Shown one piece after another: positions 49,653-58,750 of a stretch of DNA of 64,000 nucleotides. The translations under genes and the position numbers were made by a program. This stretch comes from Marinobacter qingdaonensis (GTDB lineage: Bacteria > Pseudomonadota > Gammaproteobacteria > Pseudomonadales > Oleiphilaceae). The notes below the pieces were generated by a model. That model had not been told where the DNA came from. It did not search any database and saw nothing but the letters and a program-made list of their open reading frames with translations. Positions within the stretch are counted from its first letter, which is position 1, and every line of letters begins with the position of its first letter. The stretch spans positions 62,001-126,000 of the forward strand of contig NZ_JAYDCJ010000005.1 in NCBI RefSeq assembly GCF_034555935.1, written 5' to 3'.

Positions 49653-52553
49653 CTAGTCGAGCATCACACGCTGCCACAGGGCGCGGATGTAATTCCGTTC
49701 GTCCATAAAGTTGCCGGCCTCAACCTGGCTGTTGAGGTTCTGCAGCGCCCGGCGATGGATGGTCGAACGCAGGGTGATGAACACCTCGCGCAGCTTTTTC
49801 GTGTCCTCGACCGGTAATACGCCGACCCGCCCCAGCTCTTCGAGCTGCCGAATGTTGTCCGACCACTGAGTCAGTTCGGGGTGATCGGCACTGTGTGCCA
49901 GCATCAGGTACTGCACCATGAATTCCACATCGACGATGCCGCCGGTGTCGTGCTTGATGTGGAAGGTCTCGGACTGACGGTTTTCAGGGGTGCCCAGGCT
50001 GACCCGCATCTTCTCGCGCATGTCCACGACCTCCTGACGCAGCTTGTCCAGGTCCCGGCTCTGGCACAGGATGTCGTGGCGAATGGTTTCGAACGCGGCC
50101 AGGGTTTGCGGGCAACCCGCGACGCCCCGGGCCCGGGCCAGGGCCTGGTGCTCCCAGGTCCAGGCATCGTTGCGCTGGTATTTCTCGAAGGCCTGCACGG
50201 TGCTGACCAGCAGCCCGGAATTCCCGGACGGTCGCAGGCGCATATCCACCTCGTAGAGCAGGCCCGCGGGGGTCTGGGTATTCAGGATATGCACAATGCG
50301 CTGGCCCAGCCGGGTATAGAACACGGCGTTGTCGATGGGTTTCTCGCCGTCGGTGGCCAGTTCCGGGTCGGCCTTGTGCACGAATACCAGGTCCAGATCG
50401 GAGGTGTACCCCAGCTCTATGCCGCCGAGCTTGCCGTAGCCAATCACGGCAAAGTCGGTGTCACAGACCGAGCCGTCGGCGCGCTTGGGGTAGCCGTGGC
50501 GGCTGACCAGGTTGGCAAAGGCAACGTCGACAACGTGATCCAGCAACACTTCCGCCAGCCAGGTGAGGTAATCGCTGACCTTCATCAGCGGCAAGGTACC
50601 CTTCAGCTCCGACGCCGCCAACCGCAGCAGGTGCGCCTTCTTGAAGTGACGCAGCGACTCCATCTGCTCCTCCAGGTCCTCGTAGGGAATCCGCAGCATC
50701 TGCTGTCTCAGATCGTCCTGCAGCTCGGCCTTGGCGGGCGGATGGTACAGACTCTCGGCGTTGAGCAGCTCGTCCAGCAGCAGCGGCGTTTCCGCCAGTT
50801 GACTGGCGATCCAAGGACTGTCGCTGCACAGGGCAACCAACTGGGCGCAGGCGCCCGGGTTTTCCAGCAGCAACACCATGTAGGCGGTACGCCGGAGGAT
50901 GGCTTCAACCAGCTGCAGCACCCGGGCCAGGGTTTCCGAGGGGTTGTCGACCTGGGTCAGCGCCTCCAGCAGCATCGGCATGAACTGGTTCAGCCGCCTG
51001 CGGCCCTGGGTCTGTAGGGTCTGCACCGTGCGATTCTCGCGGAGTTCCCGCAGCATGGTCACACTGGCCTCGGCGTCCTCGTAGCCGTGCTTTGCCAGCC
51101 AGGCCACCGACGCCTCGGCATCGAGCTCGGCCAGCCACACCTCCTGCCAGCCCTCCTCCGGTTCACCTGCCCCATCCTGTTCCTTGTCTTCGGTGGCGAT
51201 GATGTTGGCAAAGTGCTTGGCCACCCGCTGACGGTGCTGACTGAGACTGGCGTCGAAGGCCTGCCAGTCGTCGAATCCCATGATCCTCGCCACGCGGGCC
51301 CGCCCAAGCTCGTCTTCCGGTAGCAGCTGGGTTTGCTTGTCCTCCATGCCCTGCAGCGCGTGCTCAAGATCGCGAAGGAACACGTAGGCCTCGCGCAGCT
51401 CCTTGACCACCTGAGGCGGCAACAGCTCCAGGGCCTCCAGCTCGTTCAGGATGACCTGCAGCTCCCGTTGCTGGAGCTCCCGGTCGCGCCCGCCACGGAT
51501 CAGCTGGAAGGCCTGGACCACGAACTCGATCTCGCGGATACCACCACTGCCCAGCTTGATGTTGTTTTCCAGGCCTTTGCGTCGCACCTCCCGACCGATC
51601 ATGGCTTTCATGCTGCGCAGTGACTCGAACGCGCTGAAGTCTATGTACTTGCGGTACACGAAGGGCCGGAGAGTGGCGAGCAGGACCTGGCCCGCGGCCT
51701 GGTCACCGGCCACCACCCGGGCCTTGACCATGGCGTACCGCTCCCAGTCGCGGCCCTGATCCTGGTAGTAGGCCTCCAGCGCGGCAAAACTCAACGCCAG
51801 GGCCCCGCTCTGCCCGTAGGGCCGCAGACGCATGTCCACCCGGAACACGAAACCGTCTGCGGTAATCTGGTCCAGCGCCTGGATCAGGCGCTGGCCGAGG
51901 CGGATGAAAAAGGTCTGGTTGTCGATGGAGCGACGGCCACCCTGGGTTTCGCCCTTGTCGGGAAACGCGAAGATCAGGTCGATGTCCGAGGAGACGTTGA
52001 GTTCCCGACCGCCGAGTTTGCCCATGCCCAAGACCACCATTCTCTGGGGCGCTTCTTTGCCGGTGGCAGGGTCCGTGCCCCAGGGCGTGCCAGACTGCTC
52101 GCAGGCTTCCTGATAAAGCCAGTCGAGCGCGCCTTCGATGCAGGTATCGGCGAAGGCGCTGGTGGCCGCGATGGTCTCGGCCAGATCGGCCCACCGCAGC
52201 AGGTCCCGCCAGATGATTCGGAACTGCGCCTCACGACGGTATTTGCGCAGCTGGGCGTGCAAGGACGTTTCATCGGTAACGTCACCGAGATAGTCCTGCC
52301 AGCGCTCAGCCAGGAACTCCGGGGTGTTTGGCTCGGTTAGGGGCCGCGCCTTTACCATGGCGCGCACCTGCTCCGGCTGGCGCTCCAGGGTTTGCCGAAG
52401 AAACAGGCTGCGCGCCACTGCCTCTGCCAGCACCGCCTCGGACATCCCCTCCGTCAACAGCCACTCAGGCACGCCCTGCGGAAACACGGAATGCCAGCAG
52501 CCGGCCACGTCCTTGGCTAAGGGTGTTGGGAGGGAGCTCCATGGCTCAGACAT
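49653..52553 (-). CDS. glnE: Glutamine synthetase adenylyltransferase/deadenylase GlnE
   Basis: GlnE adds AMP to a tyrosine of GlnA when nitrogen is plentiful and removes it when scarce, under control of PII. The 966 residues hold two nucleotidyltransferase domains: an N-terminal deadenylase with GMGKLGGRELNVSSDIDLIF near residue 175, and a C-terminal adenylylase with GYGKLGGIELGYTSDLDLVF near residue 700, each followed by an HD-like helical domain. Its target glnA lies about 8.5 kb downstream in this window. Confidence 0.97.
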   Translation of the reverse strand: MSEPWSSLPTPLAKDVAGCWHSVFPQGVPEWLLTEGMSEAVLAEAVARSLFLRQTLERQPEQVRAMVKARPLTEPNTPEFLAERWQDYLGDVTDETSLHAQLRKYRREAQFRIIWRDLLRWADLAETIAATSAFADTCIEGALDWLYQEACEQSGTPWGTDPATGKEAPQRMVVLGMGKLGGRELNVSSDIDLIFAFPDKGETQGGRRSIDNQTFFIRLGQRLIQALDQITADGFVFRVDMRLRPYGQSGALALSFAALEAYYQDQGRDWERYAMVKARVVAGDQAAGQVLLATLRPFVYRKYIDFSAFESLRSMKAMIGREVRRKGLENNIKLGSGGIREIEFVVQAFQLIRGGRDRELQQRELQVILNELEALELLPPQVVKELREAYVFLRDLEHALQGMEDKQTQLLPEDELGRARVARIMGFDDWQAFDASLSQHRQRVAKHFANIIATEDKEQDGAGEPEEGWQEVWLAELDAEASVAWLAKHGYEDAEASVTMLRELRENRTVQTLQTQGRRRLNQFMPMLLEALTQVDNPSETLARVLQLVEAILRRTAYMVLLLENPGACAQLVALCSDSPWIASQLAETPLLLDELLNAESLYHPPAKAELQDDLRQQMLRIPYEDLEEQMESLRHFKKAHLLRLAASELKGTLPLMKVSDYLTWLAEVLLDHVVDVAFANLVSRHGYPKRADGSVCDTDFAVIGYGKLGGIELGYTSDLDLVFVHKADPELATDGEKPIDNAVFYTRLGQRIVHILNTQTPAGLLYEVDMRLRPSGNSGLLVSTVQAFEKYQRNDAWTWEHQALARARGVAGCPQTLAAFETIRHDILCQSRDLDKLRQEVVDMREKMRVSLGTPENRQSETFHIKHDTGGIVDVEFMVQYLMLAHSADHPELTQWSDNIRQLEELGRVGVLPVEDTKKLREVFITLRSTIHRRALQNLNSQVEAGNFMDERNYIRALWQRVMLD

Positions 52554-52633
52554 AATGCAAACCCCTGTCTCTCTGTTATATTTCCGGTACTGTATAACGA
52601 ACTCACCCCCGACTGAACAGGCCGCATTACCGG

Positions 52634-53830
52634 ATGATGAGAAACCGCCGTCCGCTCAACCCGGAACACCAGCAGACCCATCTCCCCATGGGTGGCCTCA
52701 TCCGACACCGCATGAAACGCCTGTTCCTGATCCTCGCCGGGCTGCTGTGTTTCCAGGTCCTGGTGATCTGGACCGTTGAGGATCTGAGCCTGTTCGAGTC
52801 GCTGTGGATCACCATGACCACGGTGTCGACCGTCGGCTACGGGGACTTTGCGCCCAAAACACTGATCGGTCGCCTGAGCACCATCCTCATCATGTTCGTG
52901 GGCGCCATCACCCTGTTGACGCTGATCGTCAGCGACTTTATTGAGTATCGCTTCTATCGCCGAGAACGCATCCTGACCGGAAGGTGGATCTATAAAATGA
53001 ACGACCACATTGTCATCATCAACACGCCCCGTAACGGAGGCCAGCAGTATTTCATGCGCTTTGCCTCCCAGGTCCGTTCGGTACCCGGCTACGAAAGCAT
53101 CCCCATCATGCTGCTGACCCGCGAATTTCCAACCGGCCTGCCGCCCGAACTGTCCGATGTTGGCATGGTGCACTACCATGGCTCGGGCTTCGACCCGGAA
53201 GCCCTGAAAGCCATCCACGCCGGCAGCGCCCGACACATCATCGTGCTGGCGTCCGACGAGTGCGACCCTTATTCCGACAGCCTGACCTTCGACATTGCCC
53301 ACCGGTTGTGCGAGCGCAATCTGGGCAACCGGACGACGGTGGAATGCGTCAGCGACGACAACCGCTCACGATTCCGGAACCTCGGCATTCGCACGGTGCT
53401 CCGCCCGGTCCGGACCTACCCCGAAATCATGGTGCGCTCGGTGGTGGCGCCCGGGTCCGAGAAAGTGCTGGAGGATATGTTCAATTACGAGCATGACCAC
53501 CCACACCGCTACGACCTGAAACTGGACGACCTGAACTGGGCGGACATTGTCAGCGCCCTGGTGCGACACGGCATCGGTACGGCACTGGCGTACATCGATG
53601 AGGATGATGAGGTGATTTGCCACCCGCCCACAACCGAGGAGATCGAAGGCAAGGGCTTGATCGTACTGGTCAAATCGTCGGAAACGCCGAGCGTGGAGCT
53701 GGTCCAGGAAGCGCTGGACCGCTATCGGGCCTTCCTCGCCAACTGGCACAACGGGAACAACAACGGCAACGGGAAACCCGCTGAGAAAACCGGCCGCCCC
53801 GATTCAAGCGGCAGCCAAGCGGATCTGTAG
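52634..53830 (+). CDS. Two-helix potassium channel with cytoplasmic RCK (TrkA-N-type) domain
   Basis: The 398-residue protein has a basic N-terminus, a first transmembrane helix (FLILAGLLCFQVLVIW, about residues 30-47), a pore loop with the K+ selectivity filter STVGYGD (residues ~65-71), and a second helix (STILIMFVGAITLLTLIVS). A RCK/TrkA-N-like Rossmann domain follows from about residue 117 (HIVIINTPRNGGQQYF), with IIVLASDECDPYSDSLTF. It resembles KchP/Kch-type channels. It lies divergent from glnE, and its stop codon overlaps the convergent CYTH gene by about 27 bases. Confidence 0.88.
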   Translation: MMRNRRPLNPEHQQTHLPMGGLIRHRMKRLFLILAGLLCFQVLVIWTVEDLSLFESLWITMTTVSTVGYGDFAPKTLIGRLSTILIMFVGAITLLTLIVSDFIEYRFYRRERILTGRWIYKMNDHIVIINTPRNGGQQYFMRFASQVRSVPGYESIPIMLLTREFPTGLPPELSDVGMVHYHGSGFDPEALKAIHAGSARHIIVLASDECDPYSDSLTFDIAHRLCERNLGNRTTVECVSDDNRSRFRNLGIRTVLRPVRTYPEIMVRSVVAPGSEKVLEDMFNYEHDHPHRYDLKLDDLNWADIVSALVRHGIGTALAYIDEDDEVICHPPTTEEIEGKGLIVLVKSSETPSVELVQEALDRYRAFLANWHNGNNNGNGKPAEKTGRPDSSGSQADL

Positions 53831-54667
53831 CTGGCCCAACGCGGGCGTGGCCGCGACCTCGGCCACCGGCACACCGGAGCCGAGGGCTGCAAGGATCGCT
53901 TCAAGATTGTCGAGCAGTCCAAGCCCCCGGGCCACCGCCCGCACTTGGCTGAGGTCAACGCGCTCCACCGGGTAAGACTGGCCCAGCAGCCAGGCGACAC
54001 TCAGACCATGCAGGAACCCCGTTACCGAAATCGGGGCTCCGTCGGTGCCGGACACCTCCACCACCGGCGCATACTGCCCCGCCAGGTAATAGCCCTGCTC
54101 GGCCTTGCTCACCAGATTGAGAAACACCGGCACCTCGCTGGCTAAATCCAGGGCATGAGCAAGCAAGCTGGCCGGGTCACCGGACTTCAGCTCGAATTCA
54201 ACCTCATTGAGCGAGCGCCGGTGCCCGCCAGCGACGATGGCCCCTTGGTCAATCGCAGCCTCGATGACCCCCTCACCCTCGCAGAGCATCAAAATCCGAC
54301 GCTCAAAGTTGGTTTCGAACACCGGTCGCAGGTGAGCCAACACCGGGGCACCCGCCAGCGGCGTGGCATCAAGCAACGAGGTGTCAAGCCGGTCGTTTAC
54401 CAGCGGCCATTCCCACTCGTTCCGGCGATGGGCGCCACCGGAAAACTCCCCTTTGGTTTTCAGGGTCTGGATGAACTGGGCGTCCTGCTGACGAACCCGC
54501 AATGCAGTCTTGCGGCGATTGAGGTCCTGGGAGGGCGTGTCGTAGTAGCGATTCAACAGCTGTCGGGTAGCTTCGGTCTTCACCCCTGATTGCTGACCGA
54601 GCCAATCGACGGCCTGCTCCAGGTCGGTTTCGGCCAGGGTGAGTTTGATCTCAAGTTCTACTGCCAT
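53804..54667 (-). CDS. CYTH domain protein, probable triphosphatase
   Basis: CYTH proteins form a beta-barrel tunnel that hydrolyses triphosphates such as inorganic triphosphate. From the ATG at 54667 the protein has 287 residues and starts with the signature ExExK (ELEIKLTL). Conserved tunnel residues follow in LNRYYDTPSQDLNRRKTALRVR and FELKSGD. Unlike E. coli YgiF, it has only about 80 residues after the barrel, so a complete CHAD domain is absent. It starts 16 bases downstream of the DUF547 stop, and an earlier in-frame start at 54733 is less likely. Confidence 0.88.
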   Translation of the reverse strand: MAVELEIKLTLAETDLEQAVDWLGQQSGVKTEATRQLLNRYYDTPSQDLNRRKTALRVRQQDAQFIQTLKTKGEFSGGAHRRNEWEWPLVNDRLDTSLLDATPLAGAPVLAHLRPVFETNFERRILMLCEGEGVIEAAIDQGAIVAGGHRRSLNEVEFELKSGDPASLLAHALDLASEVPVFLNLVSKAEQGYYLAGQYAPVVEVSGTDGAPISVTGFLHGLSVAWLLGQSYPVERVDLSQVRAVARGLGLLDNLEAILAALGSGVPVAEVAATPALGQLQIRLAAA

Positions 54668-54683
54668 AATCCGTTCAATCGCC

Positions 54684-55484
54684 TCAGAATTCGTCGCGCA
54701 TGGCCCGCAGGGTATGGGCGGACAGTTTGCCATTCACGCCCCAGTTGTAGGGCAAATCCGCATCCACCGCCCAGCTGGCGGGCAGATCCGGGCGATACCG
54801 CCTGACAAAGCCTTCAACGCCGCCCGCGGTGTCGAAATCCTCCTCGAACCAATCGAAAATCGCTGACAGCCGAGCGGTCTGGTCCGCGCGGTCCAATCGC
54901 ATGCCCTTGTAATCCTGGGCCAGGAAGCGTTCAACCTGGTCGTCCAGCTGTTGGTCGATCCGACTGGCGGAGTAGGGTTCGTGGCGCAGGTCTGGGCAGC
55001 TCAGGGAGGCGCAATTGATGGCCATGTGAACCCGAGGATCCCCCATGGCCCGGAGCACATCGTGCTCCAGATAACTCAGGGTAACCGGTTGGCCGGCGAC
55101 CACGCCGGCGTCGTGCTTCCACACCGGATTGACGAGCGAGCCGACCGATTTCAGGCTGCGAAGCGGCCAATGATCAACCACCATGTCGATGGCCAGAATG
55201 TTGTAGGCATTCAGATAGAAAGCCTTGCGCGCGTCCGGAGATTGCACCTGTTCGACCGGAACTTCCGCCAGCAACCCTACCAGTCGGTTCCAGCGTTCGT
55301 CGCCAGCCAGCGCGGGGTAATCCACCAGGCGAACCGCCAGGCCGTCCTTGCGACCTTCCTGGGTGTGATCGTCAAGCAGCTGCGCATAGAGCGCTTCGAG
55401 GTTTTCAACCGGCTTCGCCGCGTTGGCCGTCTGCCAGGTCAGAACCAGAACAAAAAAGGCGGCAATGTGGGTCAGATAGCGCAT
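54684..55484 (-). CDS. DUF547 family secreted protein
   Basis: The ATG at 55484 gives 266 residues with a signal peptide ending near ANA (residue ~23), followed by a mature domain containing RKAFYLNAYNILAID and HMAINCASLSCPDLR. The latter holds the conserved cysteine and serine of DUF547 and matches the papain-like-fold proposal for this domain. The open frame upstream to 55580 would place the signal peptide internally. Function unknown; probably periplasmic. Confidence 0.88.
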   Translation of the reverse strand: MRYLTHIAAFFVLVLTWQTANAAKPVENLEALYAQLLDDHTQEGRKDGLAVRLVDYPALAGDERWNRLVGLLAEVPVEQVQSPDARKAFYLNAYNILAIDMVVDHWPLRSLKSVGSLVNPVWKHDAGVVAGQPVTLSYLEHDVLRAMGDPRVHMAINCASLSCPDLRHEPYSASRIDQQLDDQVERFLAQDYKGMRLDRADQTARLSAIFDWFEEDFDTAGGVEGFVRRYRPDLPASWAVDADLPYNWGVNGKLSAHTLRAMRDEF

Positions 55485-55542
55485 GTCGCTCTCCGCTTCG
55501 CGAGCTTTCACCAGCCTGTAAAAATACCACGAATCGATAGGC

Positions 55543-55573
55543 AAAAAAAAAGCCGACCCCGAGGGGTCGGCTT
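55543..55573 (-). terminator. Terminator after porin gene
   Basis: A 10-base stem AAGCCGACCC / GGGTCGGCTT with loop CGAG is followed, on the minus strand, by eight T residues. It lies 43 bases past the porin stop. Confidence 0.92.
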
Positions 55574-55615
55574 TCATCATGCTGTGTTACTCAGCTGATC
55601 GTCATGACAGACGAA

Positions 55616-56623
55616 TCAGAAGTAGTAAACACCACCAACGGCCAGAGCGGAACGCTCGCTCTCGTTGGCAACGCCGTAAACGCCGTCGTCGCCGTTACCC
55701 AGGTAACCTTCCACGTACACGTACATGTGGTCAGACAGGTTGTGCAGGGCCTGCAGGGTGATGGTGTCACGCTCGGTGTCGTTAGCGTCGTCAGCAACGT
55801 CCAGCTCGTAGGAAGCGGCGAACTGGTTAGCACCCATGGAGTAAACAGCGATCACGCCGTAACGGTCACCAACGTCCTTGCGAGTCTGGTACTGACCAGT
55901 CAGGGACAGAGCGTCGAGGCCAACAGTGGCACGCAGACCGTAGGTGTTTTCGTTGTTGTCGCCACCGGCGCTGTCGTTGGAGTCCATGGCTACCGCCAGC
56001 TCCAGGTTGTCAACCGCGTAAGTAGCAGCCAGCTGGTACGGGTAGGACTTCTCACCGCTCTTGTCCGGCAGAGACGCATCATCCAGGTCACCGTTGATCT
56101 GAACGGCTGCGCCCAGGGTCAGACCACCGAAAGACGGAGTCTGGTACTGGATCAGGTCGCCTTCGCCAGTCTCATAGCCGCCGCCAAAGTTGTAAGCAGC
56201 GAACTCGTAGAAGTTGGCGATCTTGTCGATGGCGCTCTCGTAGGTGGAGTCGTCAGAACCGACCCACAGCTGACCGAAGCTGTCGCCCTTAACACCGATG
56301 TAAGCCTCATCAACGTCTTCCAGACCGGACTCACGGTCCTTGTCGTCAGCAGCCAGGCCTTCCAGCTCAAGCTTGAAGAAACCGGTGATGCCAGGTGCGA
56401 TTTCGTGGTCGTGCTTAACACCGATGGTGGAACCGTTGTCAGCGTGCTCAAGGCCGTTTTCACCGCCTTTTACGTCGGCATGGTAGACAACGTACTGGAT
56501 GTTACCGTAAACCTGCGGCATGGAGTCCATGCGTGCGGCCAGTTCAGAAGCACTCTCCATAGCCAGCGCGGAGCCGGAGAAGGTCGCAGCTGCAACAGCT
56601 GATGCGATGAGCGTCTTTTTCAT
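55616..56623 (-). CDS. Gram-negative general porin
   Basis: The 335-residue protein has a signal peptide ending SALA (residue ~21). The mature protein alternates short beta strands and acidic, glycine/asparagine-rich loops (KHDHEIAPGITGFFKLELEG, NFYEFAAYNFGGGYET), and ends in the C-terminal phenylalanine signature of outer-membrane barrels (GVYYF). It resembles OmpC/OprD-unrelated 16-strand trimeric porins. Codon use looks strongly biased, as expected for abundant proteins. Confidence 0.92.
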   Translation of the reverse strand: MKKTLIASAVAAATFSGSALAMESASELAARMDSMPQVYGNIQYVVYHADVKGGENGLEHADNGSTIGVKHDHEIAPGITGFFKLELEGLAADDKDRESGLEDVDEAYIGVKGDSFGQLWVGSDDSTYESAIDKIANFYEFAAYNFGGGYETGEGDLIQYQTPSFGGLTLGAAVQINGDLDDASLPDKSGEKSYPYQLAATYAVDNLELAVAMDSNDSAGGDNNENTYGLRATVGLDALSLTGQYQTRKDVGDRYGVIAVYSMGANQFAASYELDVADDANDTERDTITLQALHNLSDHMYVYVEGYLGNGDDGVYGVANESERSALAVGGVYYF

Positions 56624-57134
56624 TTTGCGTCTTCCTTTTTGAGTTAACTCAGGTTTTAGCGACGGGTTCTTATCCCGATTATTTATGGCGTCACCAGTCG
56701 TACTGGATAGGCCTGATTCTGCATTACCCCTGTGTCGTTTTTGTTACACCCAGGATAACTTTTCTTCTAGTTATTAAGACCTGCAATCCATCAGGTCTTT
56801 CCAGCTCAGTCACTTACAGAGCGTTGTTAAAGCCCTGCATGATGAACCTGTTTTAATACAATGAACATGTTTTTGCAAACAATTCGCGGTGCATTTTTAG
56901 CTCGTTTCGCACCAGAAACGCAAATATTTATACGTTTTGGCACTGAAAAGCCACGTAAACTACCTGTAACAATTCCGAGGCCAAAAATTATTAACTTCCC
57001 TTAAATCAGAAGCTTAGCCAAACAGCAGCTTCACAGTACTCTTTGTGCCCTGCCATTCGGGCGTCATTTCGCACCAACAGGGACCGTCACGCTTTTCCGC
57101 GCCCCAAGACGGGGCAGCCCCAAAGCCGACCTGT
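56624..57134 (-). other. AT-rich porin upstream region, no gene
   Basis: About 510 bases between the porin start and the dtd stop hold no credible gene. The sequence is far more A+T-rich than its surroundings, as expected for a regulated promoter region of a porin with a long leader. A small hairpin at 57101-57115 (GCCCC/GGGGC) lies just past dtd on the minus strand and may be a weak terminator. I could not assign a specific operator. Confidence 0.5.
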
Positions 57135-57578
57135 TTACACCTCCAACAGAAAGGTCACCGGACCGTCGTTGATCAGCTGCACCTGCATATCCACCCCAAA
57201 ACGCCCTTCAGCCACGTGCTCACCACCGAGTGCCGCTTTCGCCTCGGCAACAAACAGCTGATAGAGAGTTTCTGCCGACTCCGGACTGGCGGCCCGGGAG
57301 AACCCCGCACGGGTTCCGGACGCCGTATCGGCGGCAAGCGTAAACTGGGGGACCACCAGAAGCGCACCACCGGTGTCCGTCAGACTCCGGTTCATCCGCC
57401 CCTGCTCGTCAGGAAACACCCGGTAGGTAAGGATTCGACGACACAACTTTCGAGCGGCGGAGGCATCATCCTCCCGCTCCACGCCCAGCAGCAGCACCAG
57501 ACCAGCCTGGATGACGCCGATGCGTTCGTTGTCCACGGTGACACTGGCTTCCGACACTCGCTGGATAAGCCCTTTCAT
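57135..57578 (-). CDS. dtd: D-aminoacyl-tRNA deacylase
   Basis: Dtd clears D-amino acids from mischarged tRNA. The 147-residue protein starts MKGLIQRVSEASVTV and carries the two active-site motifs near their expected places: VVPQFTLAAD (the SQFTL-type motif, here PQFTL) and NDGPVTFLLEV (the GP motif). It is followed by no gene on this strand for about 510 bases. Proline iminopeptidase lies upstream on the same strand, 92 bases away. Confidence 0.95.
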   Translation of the reverse strand: MKGLIQRVSEASVTVDNERIGVIQAGLVLLLGVEREDDASAARKLCRRILTYRVFPDEQGRMNRSLTDTGGALLVVPQFTLAADTASGTRAGFSRAASPESAETLYQLFVAEAKAALGGEHVAEGRFGVDMQVQLINDGPVTFLLEV

Positions 57579-57670
57579 TCACTTCTCTGGGGATGGTTAA
57601 GCGGAATCATTACGAATGGCTAACGAGTCTATCGACGGGATTACCGAACCGCAACCATCAAAAAGTACGA

Positions 57671-58633
57671 TTAGCTCGCACTTTTTTCAGATCTGGCCAC
57701 CACTTCTTCGACACCCCGGATGAGCGCGTCCACGATCGCCGGCTCGGAGGACGAATGCCCGGCATCGCGGATGATGCGCAGATCGGCCTCGGGCCAGGCT
57801 CGGCTGAGCGCCAGGGCGTTATCCAGTGGACAGACCATGTCGTACCGGCCGTGCACGATGATACCGGGGATGTCCGCCAGGACCTGGGCGTTGCGGACAA
57901 TCTGATCCGGCTCGAGGAAGGCCTTGTTCATGAAGTAGTGGCATTCAATGCGCGCGAGGGCAATGGCCACGTGCGGATGACCGAAATGCTCCACCACCCT
58001 GGGGTTGGGGTGCAGGGTTGCACACCGCCCCTCCCAGACGGACCAGGCTTTGGCCGCCTGGATCTGCTCCAGCTCGTTGGCACTGGTCAGCCGCTTGTAA
58101 TAGGCGGAGACCATGTCGCCCCGCTCGTCCATTGGGATCGGGGCCTCGAAGTCCAACCAGTAATCGGGAAACACCCGACTCGCACCTTCCTGGTAAAACC
58201 AGTGGATGTCCTGGGGTCGACACAGGAAGATGCCCCGCAACACCAAACCCGACACCCGGTCCGGATGCTGCTGGGCGTAGACCAGGCTGAGCGTCGACCC
58301 CCAACTGCCACCGAACAGCAGCCATTTGTCCACGCCCAGGAAGGAACGCACCGTCTCCATGTCCTCGACCAGCTTGTCGGTGCTGTTACCCTCCAGCTCC
58401 GCCAGCGGGGTGGAACGGCCGGCTCCGCGCTGGTCCATCAGGATGATCCGGAATCGCTCGGCATCGAAAAAGCGGCGATGGAAATCCTCACACCCACCAC
58501 CTGGACCGCCGTGAACCACCAGCACGGGAATCCCGTCCGGGTTGCCGCACTCCTCCACGTACAATTCGTGCGGCGGATCCACGGCGATACGGTGTTGGGC
58601 GTTAGGCTTGAGCTCAGGAAAGAGTGTGAGCAT
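57671..58633 (-). CDS. pip: Proline iminopeptidase
   Basis: Pip removes N-terminal proline from peptides. The 320-residue alpha/beta hydrolase has VHGGPGGGCEDFHRRFFD, the oxyanion and nucleophile elbow GGSWGSTLSL (Ser near residue 110), and a C-terminal catalytic histidine region RDAGHSSSEP. Length matches the family. It lies upstream of dtd on the same strand; the two may form a small operon. Confidence 0.95.
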   Translation of the reverse strand: MLTLFPELKPNAQHRIAVDPPHELYVEECGNPDGIPVLVVHGGPGGGCEDFHRRFFDAERFRIILMDQRGAGRSTPLAELEGNSTDKLVEDMETVRSFLGVDKWLLFGGSWGSTLSLVYAQQHPDRVSGLVLRGIFLCRPQDIHWFYQEGASRVFPDYWLDFEAPIPMDERGDMVSAYYKRLTSANELEQIQAAKAWSVWEGRCATLHPNPRVVEHFGHPHVAIALARIECHYFMNKAFLEPDQIVRNAQVLADIPGIIVHGRYDMVCPLDNALALSRAWPEADLRIIRDAGHSSSEPAIVDALIRGVEEVVARSEKSAS

Positions 58634-58681
58634 GCGGCACTCCGGACAGGGGTTTTACCCGGAGTTTAGCTGAACTGAACG

Positions 58682-58714
58682 AAAAAGGGGCAGGTCCTCA
58701 CAGACCTGCCCCTT
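58682..58714 (-). terminator. Terminator after typA
   Basis: A 12-base stem AAGGGGCAGGTC / GACCTGCCCCTT with loop CTCACA lies 37 bases past the typA stop and ends in five T residues on the minus strand. Confidence 0.85.
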
Positions 58715-58750
58715 AACTCGCCACTGCCTTAGCCAGCAATGCGGCGGCGA

